From Bedellia somnulentella (lineage: Eukaryota > Arthropoda > Insecta > Lepidoptera > Bedelliidae): DNA of 64,000 nt. The notes under the pieces were generated by a model, which saw only the letters and a list, made by a program, of their open reading frames with translations, did no database searches and had not been told where the DNA came from. Below are positions 31,488 through 43,681 of this stretch, one piece after another. How positions within the stretch are numbered: the first letter of the stretch is position 1; each line of letters opens with the position of its first letter. The position numbers and the translations under genes are program-made. The stretch covers positions 3,038,001 through 3,102,000 of the forward strand of contig OY755174.1 of the NCBI GenBank assembly GCA_963576735.1, in the 5' to 3' direction.

Positions 31488-31710
31488 TTTGCCGTGTAGT
31501 GCCGGCTTAGAATGTCGCTACCCCTTTCTGCCCATTGGGGCTTTCATTGGATTTTTGGGCGATGCGGTTGGAAACCCATCACCAAAAACCTTTATTTTAC
31601 TATCTTTTCCCCACTCAACTTCCAAAAGTGGCTGAGGAATTTATAATTCCTTGCCTCTGGCTACCCCTTCTAGGGAATTACAGCCGTGAGTATATGTATG
31701 TATGTATGTG
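31488..31710 (+). repeat. SINE1 copy inserted in the tRNA-like repeat tail, 10-bp TSD
   Basis: ATTAGTATTA occurs at 31478-31487 and 31711-31720. The tail of the tRNA-like repeat resumes after it (ATCCCAACATGAGGTTTTCA), so the SINE1 insertion is the younger of the two. Confidence 0.9.
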
Positions 31711-31755
31711 ATTAGTATTAATCCCAACATGAGGTTTTCATGAACAAAAACATTC

Positions 31756-32733
31756 AAACACTGTTATAAGATTTTTAAATACCAATTACGACTTTTATTC
31801 ATGCCGACCAATATTTAAAAAGGCGTTACTTCTACTGAGCTACTAAGTTTTCACTCATTGTAGTTGGTAATTACTCTATGTTTAATAAGTTCTCAATTAT
31901 CTAGTTATCAATTAGTTCCCACTATAGTTGTATGAACACCGTTTAAAGATATTTCAAAGTCAAAGATCGAACAGGAAAAAATAAGGCTATAGAGAGTATA
32001 ATAGTAAATACAAAATTGATAAAAATTAAATAAAACCGCCGATTCTGTTTCGTCGCCGTTTTGTATTTCAGAAATTCGACATTGGCAAAAGAGCATTTGT
32101 TACATAAGAATTTCACAAAAATAAAAAACAAATGTTGATTGATTTTGACAATCATCGACATGACATTGACCCTGGTCACATATGTATACAATTGCAAATC
32201 AAGAAACCCTTACGTACACTTATGAACAAAACGTCGAAACAGATTTATATACAGATCCACAATCATAACTTGGCCGGCGGCGACTCTGGTACTACTGTCG
32301 CCATTTTGAAATTTCGGCCTGTCATTGTCAGTTAGTTCTTAACTAAATAAAAATTATAGGGTGACCTACGTACATAATAAATTATCACTTTCATTAATAT
32401 TTTTTGTAGTGGAAACTTTTTTTCAAAGACAATTATTTTTATGATGTATCTTTGCTTATTAATAAACGCTTTTATTTCCAATATTCAATATAAAAATTTA
32501 TGAAAATTATTATTTCTTTTGTTAAATTTTATCTAAGTAGGCTAACACCGTCCGAAAAGTTGTGCGCGCATGACTATAGCGGTGCGGGTTACGGGAAGTG
32601 GGGAAATAATCCCGAATAAGATTTCACTTCGTATACACTGATGCGTGGGTTCTAATCCTAATGCGGGGATGTACCAATGTGTCATTTCTTAAGTCATAAC
32701 TGTCTGACATATATATAAAAATATAAGGCAAAT
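31756..32733. other. Intergenic DNA, no gene seen
   Basis: Short open frames around 31908-32335 show no family features. Around 32560-32700 there may be a worn tRNA-like SINE head (GTGGGTTCTAATCC), too weak to call. Confidence 0.35.
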
Positions 32734-33108
32734 ACGACGTGATAACCGGTGTTGTACCTAATGGACCGTGCAAGCGACTAGTGTTCAAATCCCGGATCGG
32801 GCCTACACCAATTTGTCTTTTCTAAAGACATATGTGTGGTTGATTTATCACGGTTTTTAACGGTGAGGGAAAACATTGTGAGGAAACCCACATGGCTGAG
32901 TTGCACTTAGTGGTGTGACAGTGTATTCGTACAAAACGGCGATAGGCCTGCCCCCTATCACGTGAGTACACTGTCCATGCAAAACGTGGGTACTCTGAAA
33001 ACCAGGTGACAAAGTCACGTGATGTTCAGAAGTATTAGTACCTCTGCCAAACCCCTTCGGGGGTATTCGGCGAGAACGTTTATGTTATGTTATGTTATGT
33101 TATATGTT
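32734..33108 (+). repeat. SINE2 copy, near full length
   Basis: tRNA-like head with B box AGTGTTCAAATCCCGG, then the family body (CATATGTGTGGTTGATTTAT, CGGTGAGGGAAAACAT, GGCGATAGGCCTGCCCCCTA) and an ending of CGTTTATGTTATGTTATG repeats. It carries CACGTG twice (one in CTATCACGTGAGT, one in AAGTCACGTGATG). Confidence 0.85.
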
Positions 33109-33468
33109 ACAAGGCTGTTAACAGCAATAAAAAAGTGCCCATAAATTGCCCGTAAATATGAAATGTTAAAGACAGTACACAACAAGGTAAGCCTCTAATT
33201 TACAGGATTTAAAAAATGATTTTAAGTAGTTACCCACTTATTAACTCTGAGTGGCACAAATAACAAATCCTTGAGTATAAAATAATGAAACAGCTTGCAG
33301 AAAAGGACAATTGGCAGTGTTATCGCTAAAAGCTTCCAGACAACATTTGGGAGGTAAGATCATCAAATTTAGGATACACAGTCATTCGGGTAGATATACC
33401 AGACAAGGGCAAAAATAAATAAATCTAATTAGGTGACATTAAAACGAACTTGTTTCCTTACAATAATA
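33109..33468. other. Intergenic DNA, no gene seen
   Basis: AT-rich spacer between SINE2 and SINE1, nothing nameable. Confidence 0.45.
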
Positions 33469-33474
33469 GTTATT

Positions 33475-33717
33475 ACATACATATACTCAAGGCTGTAAAT
33501 CCCTAGAAGGGGTAGCCCGAGCGAAGGAACTAGAAACTCCTCAGCCACTTTCGGAAAGTTGAGTGGGGTAAAGATGGTAAAATAAAGGTTATTGGTAATG
33601 GGTCTCCAACCGCTTCGCCCAAAAATCTCTTAAAAGCCCCAATACCGTTAGTCGCCTCTTACGTACACCCACCGGCAGAAATGGGGTAGTGCTATTTTAA
33701 GCCGACACTACACAGCA
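33475..33717 (-). repeat. SINE1 copy, full length
   Basis: Complete minus-strand copy. GTTATTA occurs at 33469-33475 and 33722-33728; the second lies four bases beyond the SINE head, so the 5' junction has a few extra bases. Confidence 0.85.
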
Positions 33718-33728
33718 ACTTGTTATTA

Positions 33729-35386
33729 ATTAAATGAATATTATATAAATTGTATTATTAAGACATTTCAATACATAAATAAATTAGCCCGTATGATGTA
33801 AAGTTATTTCCCTTATAATGGTTATTTGTTATTTACTGGCAATACTAATATCGATGACAGCGACAGCCCTTACCGGCCAAGAAAAGATTGTGGATCTGTA
33901 GACCAAATGACGTACAGCTCCAGATGTCAGGAGATCGGAGATCATAATAAGATAGCAGTACGTGTCCGAACTCGTAAATTTAGTGCTTACACCAAATGCC
34001 TCTCAATTGGCAGCTCCCACAAAAGGAGCGTAAGGTTTTGATAGCTCATTTGTTGAGAGGCATTTTATGTGGATCCTCTTATCTTAATCTTTATGTGCGA
34101 GTAAAACGAAGCACTAAACGCGGCTCCTTAAATAAACGAATATCAGCTATAAAGGTAAACGAAATGTTGGGTGCATGACGGGTAATACAGTTCGGGAATT
34201 AAAATTTTGTGGCCTTGTCGAGGACAACCGCAGAATGCGTAGCTGTAATGTGTTACGTGCATTCGAACGTGCCCAACTGATTGTGGCAATATTTCTTCGT
34301 TTGATACATCTGCATTAAAATTATATTATTAATAATGTATAACAGCAATGTGATTTATATATTTAGTATCGACTATAGATATACAGATGGAAATTGTTGT
34401 AGAATTACGTTGAAGTATTCTAAAACTCTGGAAAACGTCCATTTAAATAACATTAATTCAACAGCGTAAAGTTTAAAAACTAATATTTGAGACAAATAAA
34501 TCGACCCAAAGTTACATATAAGAAATTAACTCCACTTCTTCAATTCTAGTAGCAAATCGCCAATGTAAACACAATCCGCTTGTAAATCATTCACAGTGCT
34601 TCAGCAGAATGACACGGTTTATGAAATTGGGCGCCGGCCAAGGCGGTCCGAGCGGCCCGTCACCGGAGTAGACTGACACTGGCGGAAGACAAGGGTCCGA
34701 TAGGCTAACAAGCCATTTGTTTACTTATTACGCTCTCCCTGTTGTATTATAAACATATTGTTTTCCCGCCGTCATTGCTAAAGAAGAATGTGTATTTTAA
34801 AAATTGAAACCTCCTCCAATGTTAAAATTGAGCCAGCACTTTGGGAATCCACCTATGCATCCCATCCTATGAAGGAGGGATATTAGGAAAAATCCTTATT
34901 TGTTGGGGGACTGAGTGATTACGTTAAACGATAACATGCAAATCGGTAAAATTCCCATACCATGAATTATGAAAGCTTTTTCAGAATTCCATTTAAAAAC
35001 ATGTTGAGAAGAGTTGAAACTAACTAGTTGTTTATTTTCCAATAATAAGAAGCAAAGGTTTCAACCTCATTTAATAATAAAAATAAATGATGAACGCAAA
35101 GAACAGCTTCAGAGGCAAGTTTCCTGAGAGCAAAGATGACAGACTTTCCCAACTTGTGCTTTAAGTTCCAACTTTGAAACTTCTGAAAGCTTCGGCCATC
35201 TTGAAAATATTTGTTTTGTATCCGATTCGTAAACAAAGTATTTTTATTTCTATTATCCAACTTTATACATTTCGTGTGATATTTCAGTGATTAATTCATA
35301 ATTCAGAACCGACAATGCATGGTTTGATCAAAGTAATTACTTAAATATTCTAATGCGTTTTAATTTAAGAACAAGTTTGTATTAAT
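33729..35386. other. Intergenic DNA with a nested hairpin and a GC island
   Basis: Contains the nested inverted repeats at 33979-34117 (separate entry) and a GC-rich island at about 34620-34715 (GGGCGCCGGCCAAGGCGGTC). Open frames at 33826-34178 and 35024-35260 have no family signal. Confidence 0.45.
33979..34117. repeat. Nested inverted repeats (possible structured element)
   Basis: Outer arms TTTAGTGCTT (33979-33988) and AAGCACTAAA (34108-34117); inner arms AAATGCCTCTCAA (33994-34006) and TTGAGAGGCATTT (34053-34065), both perfect; and a GCTCC/GGAGC stem inside them. Spacing would allow a multi-stem RNA fold. Confidence 0.65.
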
Positions 35387-35640
35387 ACATACATACATAC
35401 TCGTACATATACTCACGGCTATATTTCCCTAGAAGGGGTAACCAGAGCTAAGGAATTATAAATTCCTCAGCCACTTTTGGAAGTTGAGTGGGGAAATGAT
35501 GGTAAGAATCAAGGTTTTTGGTGATGGGTCTCCAACCGCATCGCCCAAAAACCCAATAAAAAGCCCCAATACCCTTAGTCGCCTCTTACGACACCAGTGG
35601 GTAGAAAGGGGTAGCGACATTCTAAGCCGGCACTACACGG
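35387..35640 (-). repeat. SINE1 copy, full length
   Basis: Complete minus-strand copy from the CATACATACATAC tail to the head complement GGCACTACACGG. Confidence 0.8.
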
Positions 35641-37885
35641 TAAATTATTTATTGTAATTTAATGTATTGATATATGCAAAATATTTGTTTAAGCAATTAT
35701 TTTATTTTTCTTACCATCCAAAGGTCGTCTGCAAGTAATTGCTTTTAGTGATAAAACCGCCAATTAATATTCTTCTTTGTTAAACTGATTTCATTATTTC
35801 TGTACAATTTATGTCTGATGTGCAATAAAGCGTTTTTCTATGCTATTCTATTCAGTTTATTAAATTCTTTGTAAAATTATTTTAGCAATACTAACTCCGA
35901 CTTAAATTAACTCCCATCAATATATTGTGCCCTCTCGCTTGCACAGCCTGTAGCTATATCATTCCAAACTTAAAAGTAACTATTATATTAGCCATAGTCC
36001 CTTTGTGCTCTCCTCATCCATTGGTTTTGCTACTTTCACCGAGTCATCATTTCACCTGAGCACATTGCGGCGTCGTCCGGTCTGTTTCTGCCTCCACAGA
36101 ACCTGAGATCCCCAGCCACGGTTGATTCTGTATGCATTTTGCCCGACCTTTTACCATTTAAGTTTTTTAACACTTAAGGCTATGATAGTTACTCCTCGTT
36201 ATGGATTCAAAACTTAATGTAAGTAAATGAAGTGTAAGATTTTATGAATTAATTTTAATTGCCACTTATATGTTGAACATATTTTTTCAAAATATAAACA
36301 AGTCATTATAGATAACAAAATGGGAGAATGAATGTTTTTTAACTTGTGTTAGATATAGCAAGAAGAAAGTAGTTAAGATTAATAAGGATGCTTCGCAATG
36401 AGAAGATTTCTCTTAAAAGTTCGAACAGAAATGCTTACTCATCGGAGAAATTTACTTTTCGACAGCAAACAAATTTGTGTTATGAAACAATCTTTTAGAT
36501 TTTCTACTTATGCATTATTAAATGCATATTGTCTAAAGTTATTTTTTTGTAATCATATTACCCACTAATCACTTTAAAACCTCAGGCCACTTAGTCGATT
36601 CGTGTGATATCCGACTCAATAGATAAATAGCTTATTAATAAAAGTTTCTATAATCTAATAAATGCTGTTATAATTATGTGATGATTCAAAACTTCCATGA
36701 GTCGAGATCAACCAAGCCTACTTTATACCAAACCTAAAAGAAAACTGGTAATTGCAAAATCAATACTAAAATTATAAATGTTCGGAAGTTACATTTACTA
36801 AAACTATTTACCTATCTTTTAGTGTTTGAGTATCAAAGTTATGATGATAACATTCAAGTCTTCTTCCGTCGAGTCGGCTAAAATGGTGAATAGAACTTTT
36901 AGAGCCATAACAAATAGTTAAGCGCTCAAAGCTCCAACTATCATAAAGGTATGTGGTGTAAGTAACAAATGTAGCGAGTTCAGTTCGTAGTTTGGCTATC
37001 GATTTTAGACTAGAGAATTGGTGCAGTCTTCTTCTGATAAATTAGCTGACTACTCGCTTATACATAGTACTTAGTCATATGGCGGATGGAACCAATGTTC
37101 TAAAAAGTATAAGTGTTGTCAAATTATTCAGCTTTTAAAAAGGTCAGTACACCATAATATTTGTGCTAAAGTAACATAAACAAAATAGGTACTAGATTAC
37201 AAAACATCGCGATGATGAATTATTAAATTATATTAGTTTAAAATACTTTGAAAATCTATACTAAGAAATATATATTTTTATATTAGCCATATTTTTGGCA
37301 AAAGTGTCTTTCATAATATTATCTACATCCGGAAGAACTATGATTTGTCTTCATAAACTAGAATACCTAAGAACATAAATATTAATATATTTCACTTAAA
37401 GTCTTCCCTTTAAATACCTAGACACATGTTATTTATTAATAGACCCAAAATTATAAACACTTTCGTTAACTTCTAACTAATAAAAATTCCACAAAGTTGT
37501 AAAAGAGTAACCATAACTCGACAAGATAAACTCACAAGAATTCTTCGGGACACAAAACTTTCCTAATCACAATGAGAACCTTCTAATTACGCATACCTAC
37601 AGCTTCATTTTCACTCGAATTACGATTATGACTCGGCGAGAGGGACAACCCTATTGAGATGAAAGGATGTGAAAGAGACAGGTATATGTGGTAATGCGCA
37701 AAGGCAGTAAAAGGTAATATAATTTAATTTGTGTAGCGATAGGCCGGTTTATGAAGCAGAAAGATATCTCGCGACATGATTAGTGATGTGCCCCAGTTCT
37801 TCGAGTTATTTTGAATAAAACGTCGAATATTTTATGAAAATACGACAGTAAAAAGGGTCCCATTTCTCAAATTAAAACTCAAACG
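35641..37885. other. Intergenic DNA; one LINE tail scrap
   Basis: No gene seen. A plus-strand LINE tail lies at about 35817-35855 (GATGTGCAATAAAGCG, then TATGCTATTCTATTC), related to the one at 4357-4400. Confidence 0.4.
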
Positions 37886-37976
37886 TTTAGGCCGTATATC
37901 CCTGAAGGGGTTGGCATAGGTACTGAACATCACATGAAGTTGTCACCTGGTGCAGAGTACCCACGTTTTGCATGCG
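37886..37976 (-). repeat. SINE2 3' fragment
   Basis: Complement of the family's 3' third: AACGTTTAGGCCGTATATCC, CTGAAGGGGTTGGC, GTACCCACGTTTTGCATG. Confidence 0.7.
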
Positions 37977-38189
37977 TACTTTTTTATTATTACTATTATT
38001 AATTAATAGTTCTTCATTATAATACACATTCATATTGCGAATGCCTTTATACTAGTCATATTCGTTGTTGTGACATGGGTGTGTAAACCTATTTGGCTGA
38101 TTTAGTTTTTTATGCGGGAAACAAATGGAGTTGTGATTGTGGTGTTGGTTTAGAAAGGAACTTAACCATATTGTCCCGCAGGTTACTCG

Positions 38190-38363
38190 ACAGATAATTT
38201 AGGGTTTTAGGGCTTTTAGGTGATTATTGGGGTTTGTGGATGATTAATCATCACCGATTGTCCATTTATTTTACTGTTTTTCCCCAAAAATAATCAAAAA
38301 ATTACTAAGGAATGTCTAAATCTGAATTCTTGGCTCTATTTATAGCCGTAGGTATAGCTAGGT
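38190..38363 (+). repeat. SINE1 remnant, degenerate
   Basis: GGGCTTTTAGGTGATTATTG, ATCATCACCGA, CTGTTTTTCCCC and TTTATAGCCGTAGGTATA follow the family order but are strongly diverged. Confidence 0.45.
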
Positions 38364-40401
38364 AGGAGAGTAAAAGTTATATTATGGTCCGTAAAATGAA
38401 TATATGAAGTAAACATACTCATATACCACATGCATATATTGACTTTTGACTAAAGTATCTATACAGATATGATGTCAGAAAGTCTGTCGTACATCTCTAA
38501 ATGAACATAAATGAACGTATTTTATGTAGATTACCAAGCATTACATACGAGCGCCCCGTAATGTACTCGCCCATTTCACGGAGTTACTCTTTCATTATAC
38601 TTTTTTAGTCTTCTGGAAACCTTCAACTGGATGCTTTTATTGGAAATCAACTTTACCTGCTTAGAAAAGCGTATCGTTTGATATCAAATTAAAAGCCATT
38701 GTATTGGAACCTTATATTACTCAACCATATTAGCGTTTTGAATGTCTTACATTATTGTTTCACCAATTTAGTCGCACGAATGAGGGGGAAGAATATAAAG
38801 TAGCTAAGTGAAATGTTTGGCCATCGGTGATGTTATTTTAAAAAGGGAAAGATGGAATTATGCGTTATAATACCAAATAGAGCCGTTATATTCACAAAAA
38901 GGGTTTGGTATAATATGAAAATGTTAAGTAAACTTATAAGATAAAGTTAATAAATAAACGGAAAGTAAGAAAGTACCCGACAAAATTACTGATTTTATTA
39001 TAAGCAGCTAAGTCAATGATTCAAAAATAACACTTCATGTAAATCCTTATAGTATTTGGATTTTTGAACAATTAATGTATGTAACTTAAAAACGAGCCTT
39101 GTATAGAACTAGCTGCCCATAATAGGAGCAAAGTGAGAAAATGTTTCATCGGACTCCAGCCAACATGCCCCGGAAAAACTAACAGAGAAAACTCCGAACT
39201 ATTCTGCAATAACATAAGTTGTTTTTCATCAAAATTAGTAACCATCACTGAAACTGGTGTATGAAAAGTCTAGTAAAAATTGGAACGCAAAAAAATATCA
39301 CAAATGGAACTATATTCTACCTACTCCACCCGTTTTAATACTCAGAACAAGGCAACCAGTGGTTCGGTATTAGCAATACGTTAGCCATTTTTGGTAATTT
39401 TGAGGAATTGAACATCAAAAATAGGATACCGATGATTGGTTTCCAGCTGAACCGACAAACAAGCAAATATATTTTGCAACCATTTTGATATAGAAAAGGT
39501 TGAATAGAAAAATTGGTTCGTAAAAACGCGGCTGCGTTTTCAAAAGTAAATTTTACTATATTTTTTTGTTTTGATGTAGTTCATTTATTGGTTCATAGAA
39601 TTTTGCCAGCCCTTATAGAGTGGTTAAAGTGGATTTGCAAAGTAATTATTAAAATAACCAGATTATATAAAAACGGTGCTTTGAACAATATTTTTTTGTT
39701 TCAGGTATGAGCATTGGGCAGTTATGAATTATAATTTGGAATTTAAGGGCCACATAAATATTTTAATATAAATGCATCGTGATCTTATGTAAGTAAAACA
39801 ATTATAGTAATAAAATTAAAGACAGAATACAAGGTTATGCACGAAAAAAATTACCCGTGATTTTGATTAAAATCCTAAATATGGTGAAATAAGGGATTGT
39901 TAGTGACGTGTCTAAAGTTCTTAATATCCTAAGTGATCTCTGACAATTTCCGCGAGAACAAAAGAGTTAAAATTATATTAAGCCGCAAAAAAATCATGTA
40001 AAGTCACCAGAAAAATGTACCATACCAATAAATGTATCCGCCAATAGCAGTGGTAACAACGCAAAGATGGTACTCGACACGTGACTGCCGTATGAAACAA
40101 CGGCTAAAATAACAGTCGCGAGTTAATATCCAGCTTATTGCGGTCGGAGGTTGAGACCATATTGCTTCGGACGTTATTGCGTTTGTCGCATGAAGGCTGT
40201 GTCTGGATTTCAGATGGGGCTAGCTTATTAAACTTGAAAACTTGCAAATTATATAAATATTTGTTAGTGCTAGCTAATTGAGTTAAAATTGCCGATGTTT
40301 GTTTCTAACATACTTACTTTTTTTTTGTTCTGCATAAATAATGAAATACTTTCAAGATATTTTTCTATTTTTTTAGTTAGATTCTAAATTATAAAAATCC
40401 T
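38364..40401. other. Intergenic DNA, no gene seen
   Basis: AT-rich, no convincing open frame, no named repeat. Confidence 0.4.
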
Positions 40402-40411
40402 TTATTATAGT

Positions 40412-40587
40412 AGTATAGTATAGTACAAAACGGCGATAGGCCTGCCCCCTATCACGTGAGTACACTGTCTAAGCAAAACGTGGGTACTCTGAACACCAGG
40501 TGACAAAGTCACGTGATGTTCAGAAGTATTAGTACCTCTGCCAACCCCTTCGGGGATATTCGGCGTGAACGTTTATGTTATGTTATG
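40412..40587 (+). repeat. SINE2 copy, 5'-truncated, with 10-bp target duplication
   Basis: Starts at ACAAAACGGCGATAGGCC and keeps the 3' half and tail. TTTATTATAG occurs at 40402-40411 and 40588-40597, showing that this truncated copy inserted as such. About ten bases (TAGTATAGTA) lie between the left duplication and the SINE body. Confidence 0.85.
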
Positions 40588-40832
40588 TTTATTATAGATG
40601 CCTTTAGTAGAGGCTAAATATAAAAAAAATATAAAATTCATAACTAAATTTATTTAATGTATGGTAATCACAAAGCATGTAATGCATGTAAGGATAGTCT
40701 TTTGTTTTTTCTGAAGAACGTTAAAGATGGTTTTTTAAAAGGTTATTTCAATTCAACAGTGACGCCAGAAAATTCAAATTCATTTTATATTATTTCAAAT
40801 ATAAATAATATTTTTACAAAGTCACTGACAAA

Positions 40833-41081
40833 TTTGTTGTGTAGTGTCGGCTTAGAATACCACTACCCCATTTCTTCCGATGGGTGAACGTAAAAGACGA
40901 CTAACGGTATTGGGGCTTTTATGGATTTTTTGGGCGATGCGGTTGGAGACCCATCACCAACAAACTTAATTTTACCATCTTTTCCCCATGTAACTTCCAA
41001 AAGTGGCTGAGGAATTTCTGATTCCTTAGCTCTGGCTACCCCTTCTAGAGATTTATAGCCGTAAGTATATGTATGTATGTG
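40833..41081 (+). repeat. SINE1 copy, full length, with 8-bp target duplication
   Basis: CTGACAAA occurs at 40825-40832 and 41082-41089. Full family body between them. Confidence 0.88.
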
Positions 41082-41416
41082 CTGACAAAAAATAACTAAA
41101 AAAAACACTAATCCTAAGTCACATTGAACGATACCTACAAGAAAAAACCCAGATAGTGCAATTATAATCAACTTTTTTGTTGTTGTTATATTTAGTAGTT
41201 TAGAAGAGGATTGATAATCAAATAAATTATCGTTCGTAACACGTTTTAATGCATCTATCAAATAATAATAGAGCCATGTTGTTTAAACTTATATTTACCT
41301 TCTTTATTCTGTGGTAATTTTATAGTGAGTTTACATTAATTCATGTGACAATGTATTATTAGAGTAAATAACTAGGCAAAAGTATTTAACCTGAAAAGAT
41401 CAATGTTCCATGTGAT

Positions 41417-41434
41417 GAGAGAGAGAGAGAGAGA
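41417..41434. repeat. (GA)n microsatellite
   Basis: Nine GA units. Confidence 0.9.
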
Positions 41435-43290
41435 TTTATTCTCTGCACAGAACATGGAAAAATAACATTGATAAAGAATAGAAAAAAAAACACATTATTC
41501 AATTCTGAAAGCTAGAAAACAAAAGTAAACAAGAAAAAATATAAAAATACAATATTTAGAAAGCAAGGCCTCTGCACAGCGAAACGGTGCTGCTTCAGCA
41601 TTACAACACTGATTTTCAGTCAGCACCGACTCAAGTGACATTGCGAGCATTACACCATACGGAACAGATAATTGGACATACATACTTAAAGTTTTAAAAT
41701 TAATAAATTACAGTTACAAGTTTTTCCGTTTTCGTTGAAAAATATTTTAAATATGAAAAAAATACTAAAAGTACTTATAAACCAAACAATACTTTTTTTA
41801 TATTATTTGCGCTTGCGCAAATAAACATATAAATTTTTCATACTAAAATGTGAAAGTATAAAACCACAAGGTCGTAGTATCTCAATAAGTATTAAATATC
41901 TAAAAAATACTAATTCCTTCGAAAATTCTTGATTACATACCAATAACCAAGTTCATTACCACTTGACCAAGCATACTAAGACCTAACCGCAAACAAACAG
42001 CATTTATAATGTAATAAATGAGAATCTGCATCAATACCACATACATTGCTGGCTTAACTTGAAAGTGTGTGGAGCCGTGCTAAGTAAACTGCTGATGGGC
42101 AGTGTGTAGGGCAATAGTGTTGCGTGAGTCGCGGCTGCGCTGTGCAGCAATCAATAATGCAGCCTCCGACGACCTACTTGACGACTGCATACATGCATCT
42201 ACGAAGGGGACTAGATAAATTATCTAACTAAGTTAAGCGATTGATGTTGAGTGGACTACGACGGTACTTGCTACGAGCGACGCGGCCGGCGTAGCAAATC
42301 GTGTAGTCGCTCGTAGCACTTCAATTTGTAAATTACCCAATCTGTGTGTTTGCGTTTCGTGGAACTGCAGAGTGATAGTTGGGATGTTATGCTAATTGGT
42401 TTTCATAGCTTGTAAAGCATGGCATAATATTGGTAATAATCTCTTAATTCGTACATTTGAGACTATTTTTTATTAATTTTTCTATACAAACTTCCTTTTG
42501 ATACATAGTAATATAACAAACGGGACGATTTTTAGTGTAATACGATCTGATTTCATATTTAATACTTTCGCAGAGATGTTGATTCTATGGCTACTTTCTA
42601 CTCATCATTCGAATGATTTAGTATAAATTCAACAATTATCACATTCACACCCTAAATCAGATAATAAACGATAAAAACGGGCCTTCTTTAGAAAAACATT
42701 TTAAGGCTACCACTTAACCAAATAATTGCTTTTAAAATACACGATAAAAGAAGTACATAAAAACTTGTAATGGCTATAACATTCACTTTTTTTGTACATT
42801 GGAATATAATTGAGTTTTCTAAATAAAATAAAAACATTTATTACAACTAAACAAAACTATAGGTTTTGGAACTTTTCAAAACATAATATATTCACATAGC
42901 CAAGTATTTGCACCGATTGAATAACGCACACACATAAATGTCTACGCCACTTCTCGTAGTCGTATTCGCGTAGATGACAGGTATTCATAAGTTTCGTGTC
43001 ACGTGGGTGGAACAGTTTGTATAAAGAGATTTCAGAAATATAAAATACTTTGCAAACTTTGTTTCTACCTGACAATTGCATTGCCAAACTAACTGTATTT
43101 ACCGATGTAAATCCTAAAAGAGGTAAAAAGAGCATTGGAATTGGCGGTTTTAGAAATTGAGAGGGAGTAAATATTATAGAATAAAGGATGGTTTGTGATG
43201 AATCCCCCATTGCCATAAAATGATTTAAATGACTCAAAACTCAAACTGTCATCTTTCAAAACCCTTTGAAAAGTGAAATACTGCTATTTT
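41435..43290. other. Intergenic DNA with a GC island and hairpin
   Basis: A GC-rich island runs from about 42060 to 42320, ending in a hairpin with perfect 13-bp arms TGCTACGAGCGAC (42269-42281) and GTCGCTCGTAGCA (42306-42318). A small palindrome ATTTGCGC-TT-GCGCAAAT is at 41805-41822. A possible SINE1 remnant lies around 43110-43235. No gene seen. Confidence 0.5.
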
Positions 43291-43681
43291 AACCGTGATA
43301 GCCCAGTGGGTAGAACACTCGGTTATCGTGCAAACGACTAGTGTTCAAATCCTGGGTCGGGCCTACACTAATTTTTCTTTTCTAAAGACATATGTGTGGT
43401 TAATTTATCATGGTTGTTAACGGTGAGGGAAAACATCGTGAGGAAACCCACATGGCTGAGTTGTACTTAGTCATGTGACAGTGTATTCGTACAAAACGGC
43501 GATAGGCCTGCCCCCTATCACGTGAGTACACTGTCCATGCAAAACGTGGGTACTCTGAACACCAGGTGACAAAGTCACGTGATTATTAGTATTAGTAGAT
43601 TATTAGTATTAGTACCTCTGCCAACCCCTTCGGGGATATTCGGCGTGAACGTTTATGTTTATGTTATGTTATGTTATTATG
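43291..43681 (+). repeat. SINE2 copy, full length
   Basis: Best-preserved head: CCGTGATAGCCCAGTGGGTA (A-box region) and AGTGTTCAAATCCTGGG (B box), followed by the full body and TTATG tail. The usual GTTCAGAAGTATTAG is replaced by a perfect tandem of a 17-base word (43581-43614). Confidence 0.9.

Noticed and set aside
32734..33108. CRISPR-like array from the repeated ATGTT units
   Set aside because: The short tandem units are the SINE2 tail; there are no regular spacers and the genome is eukaryotic.
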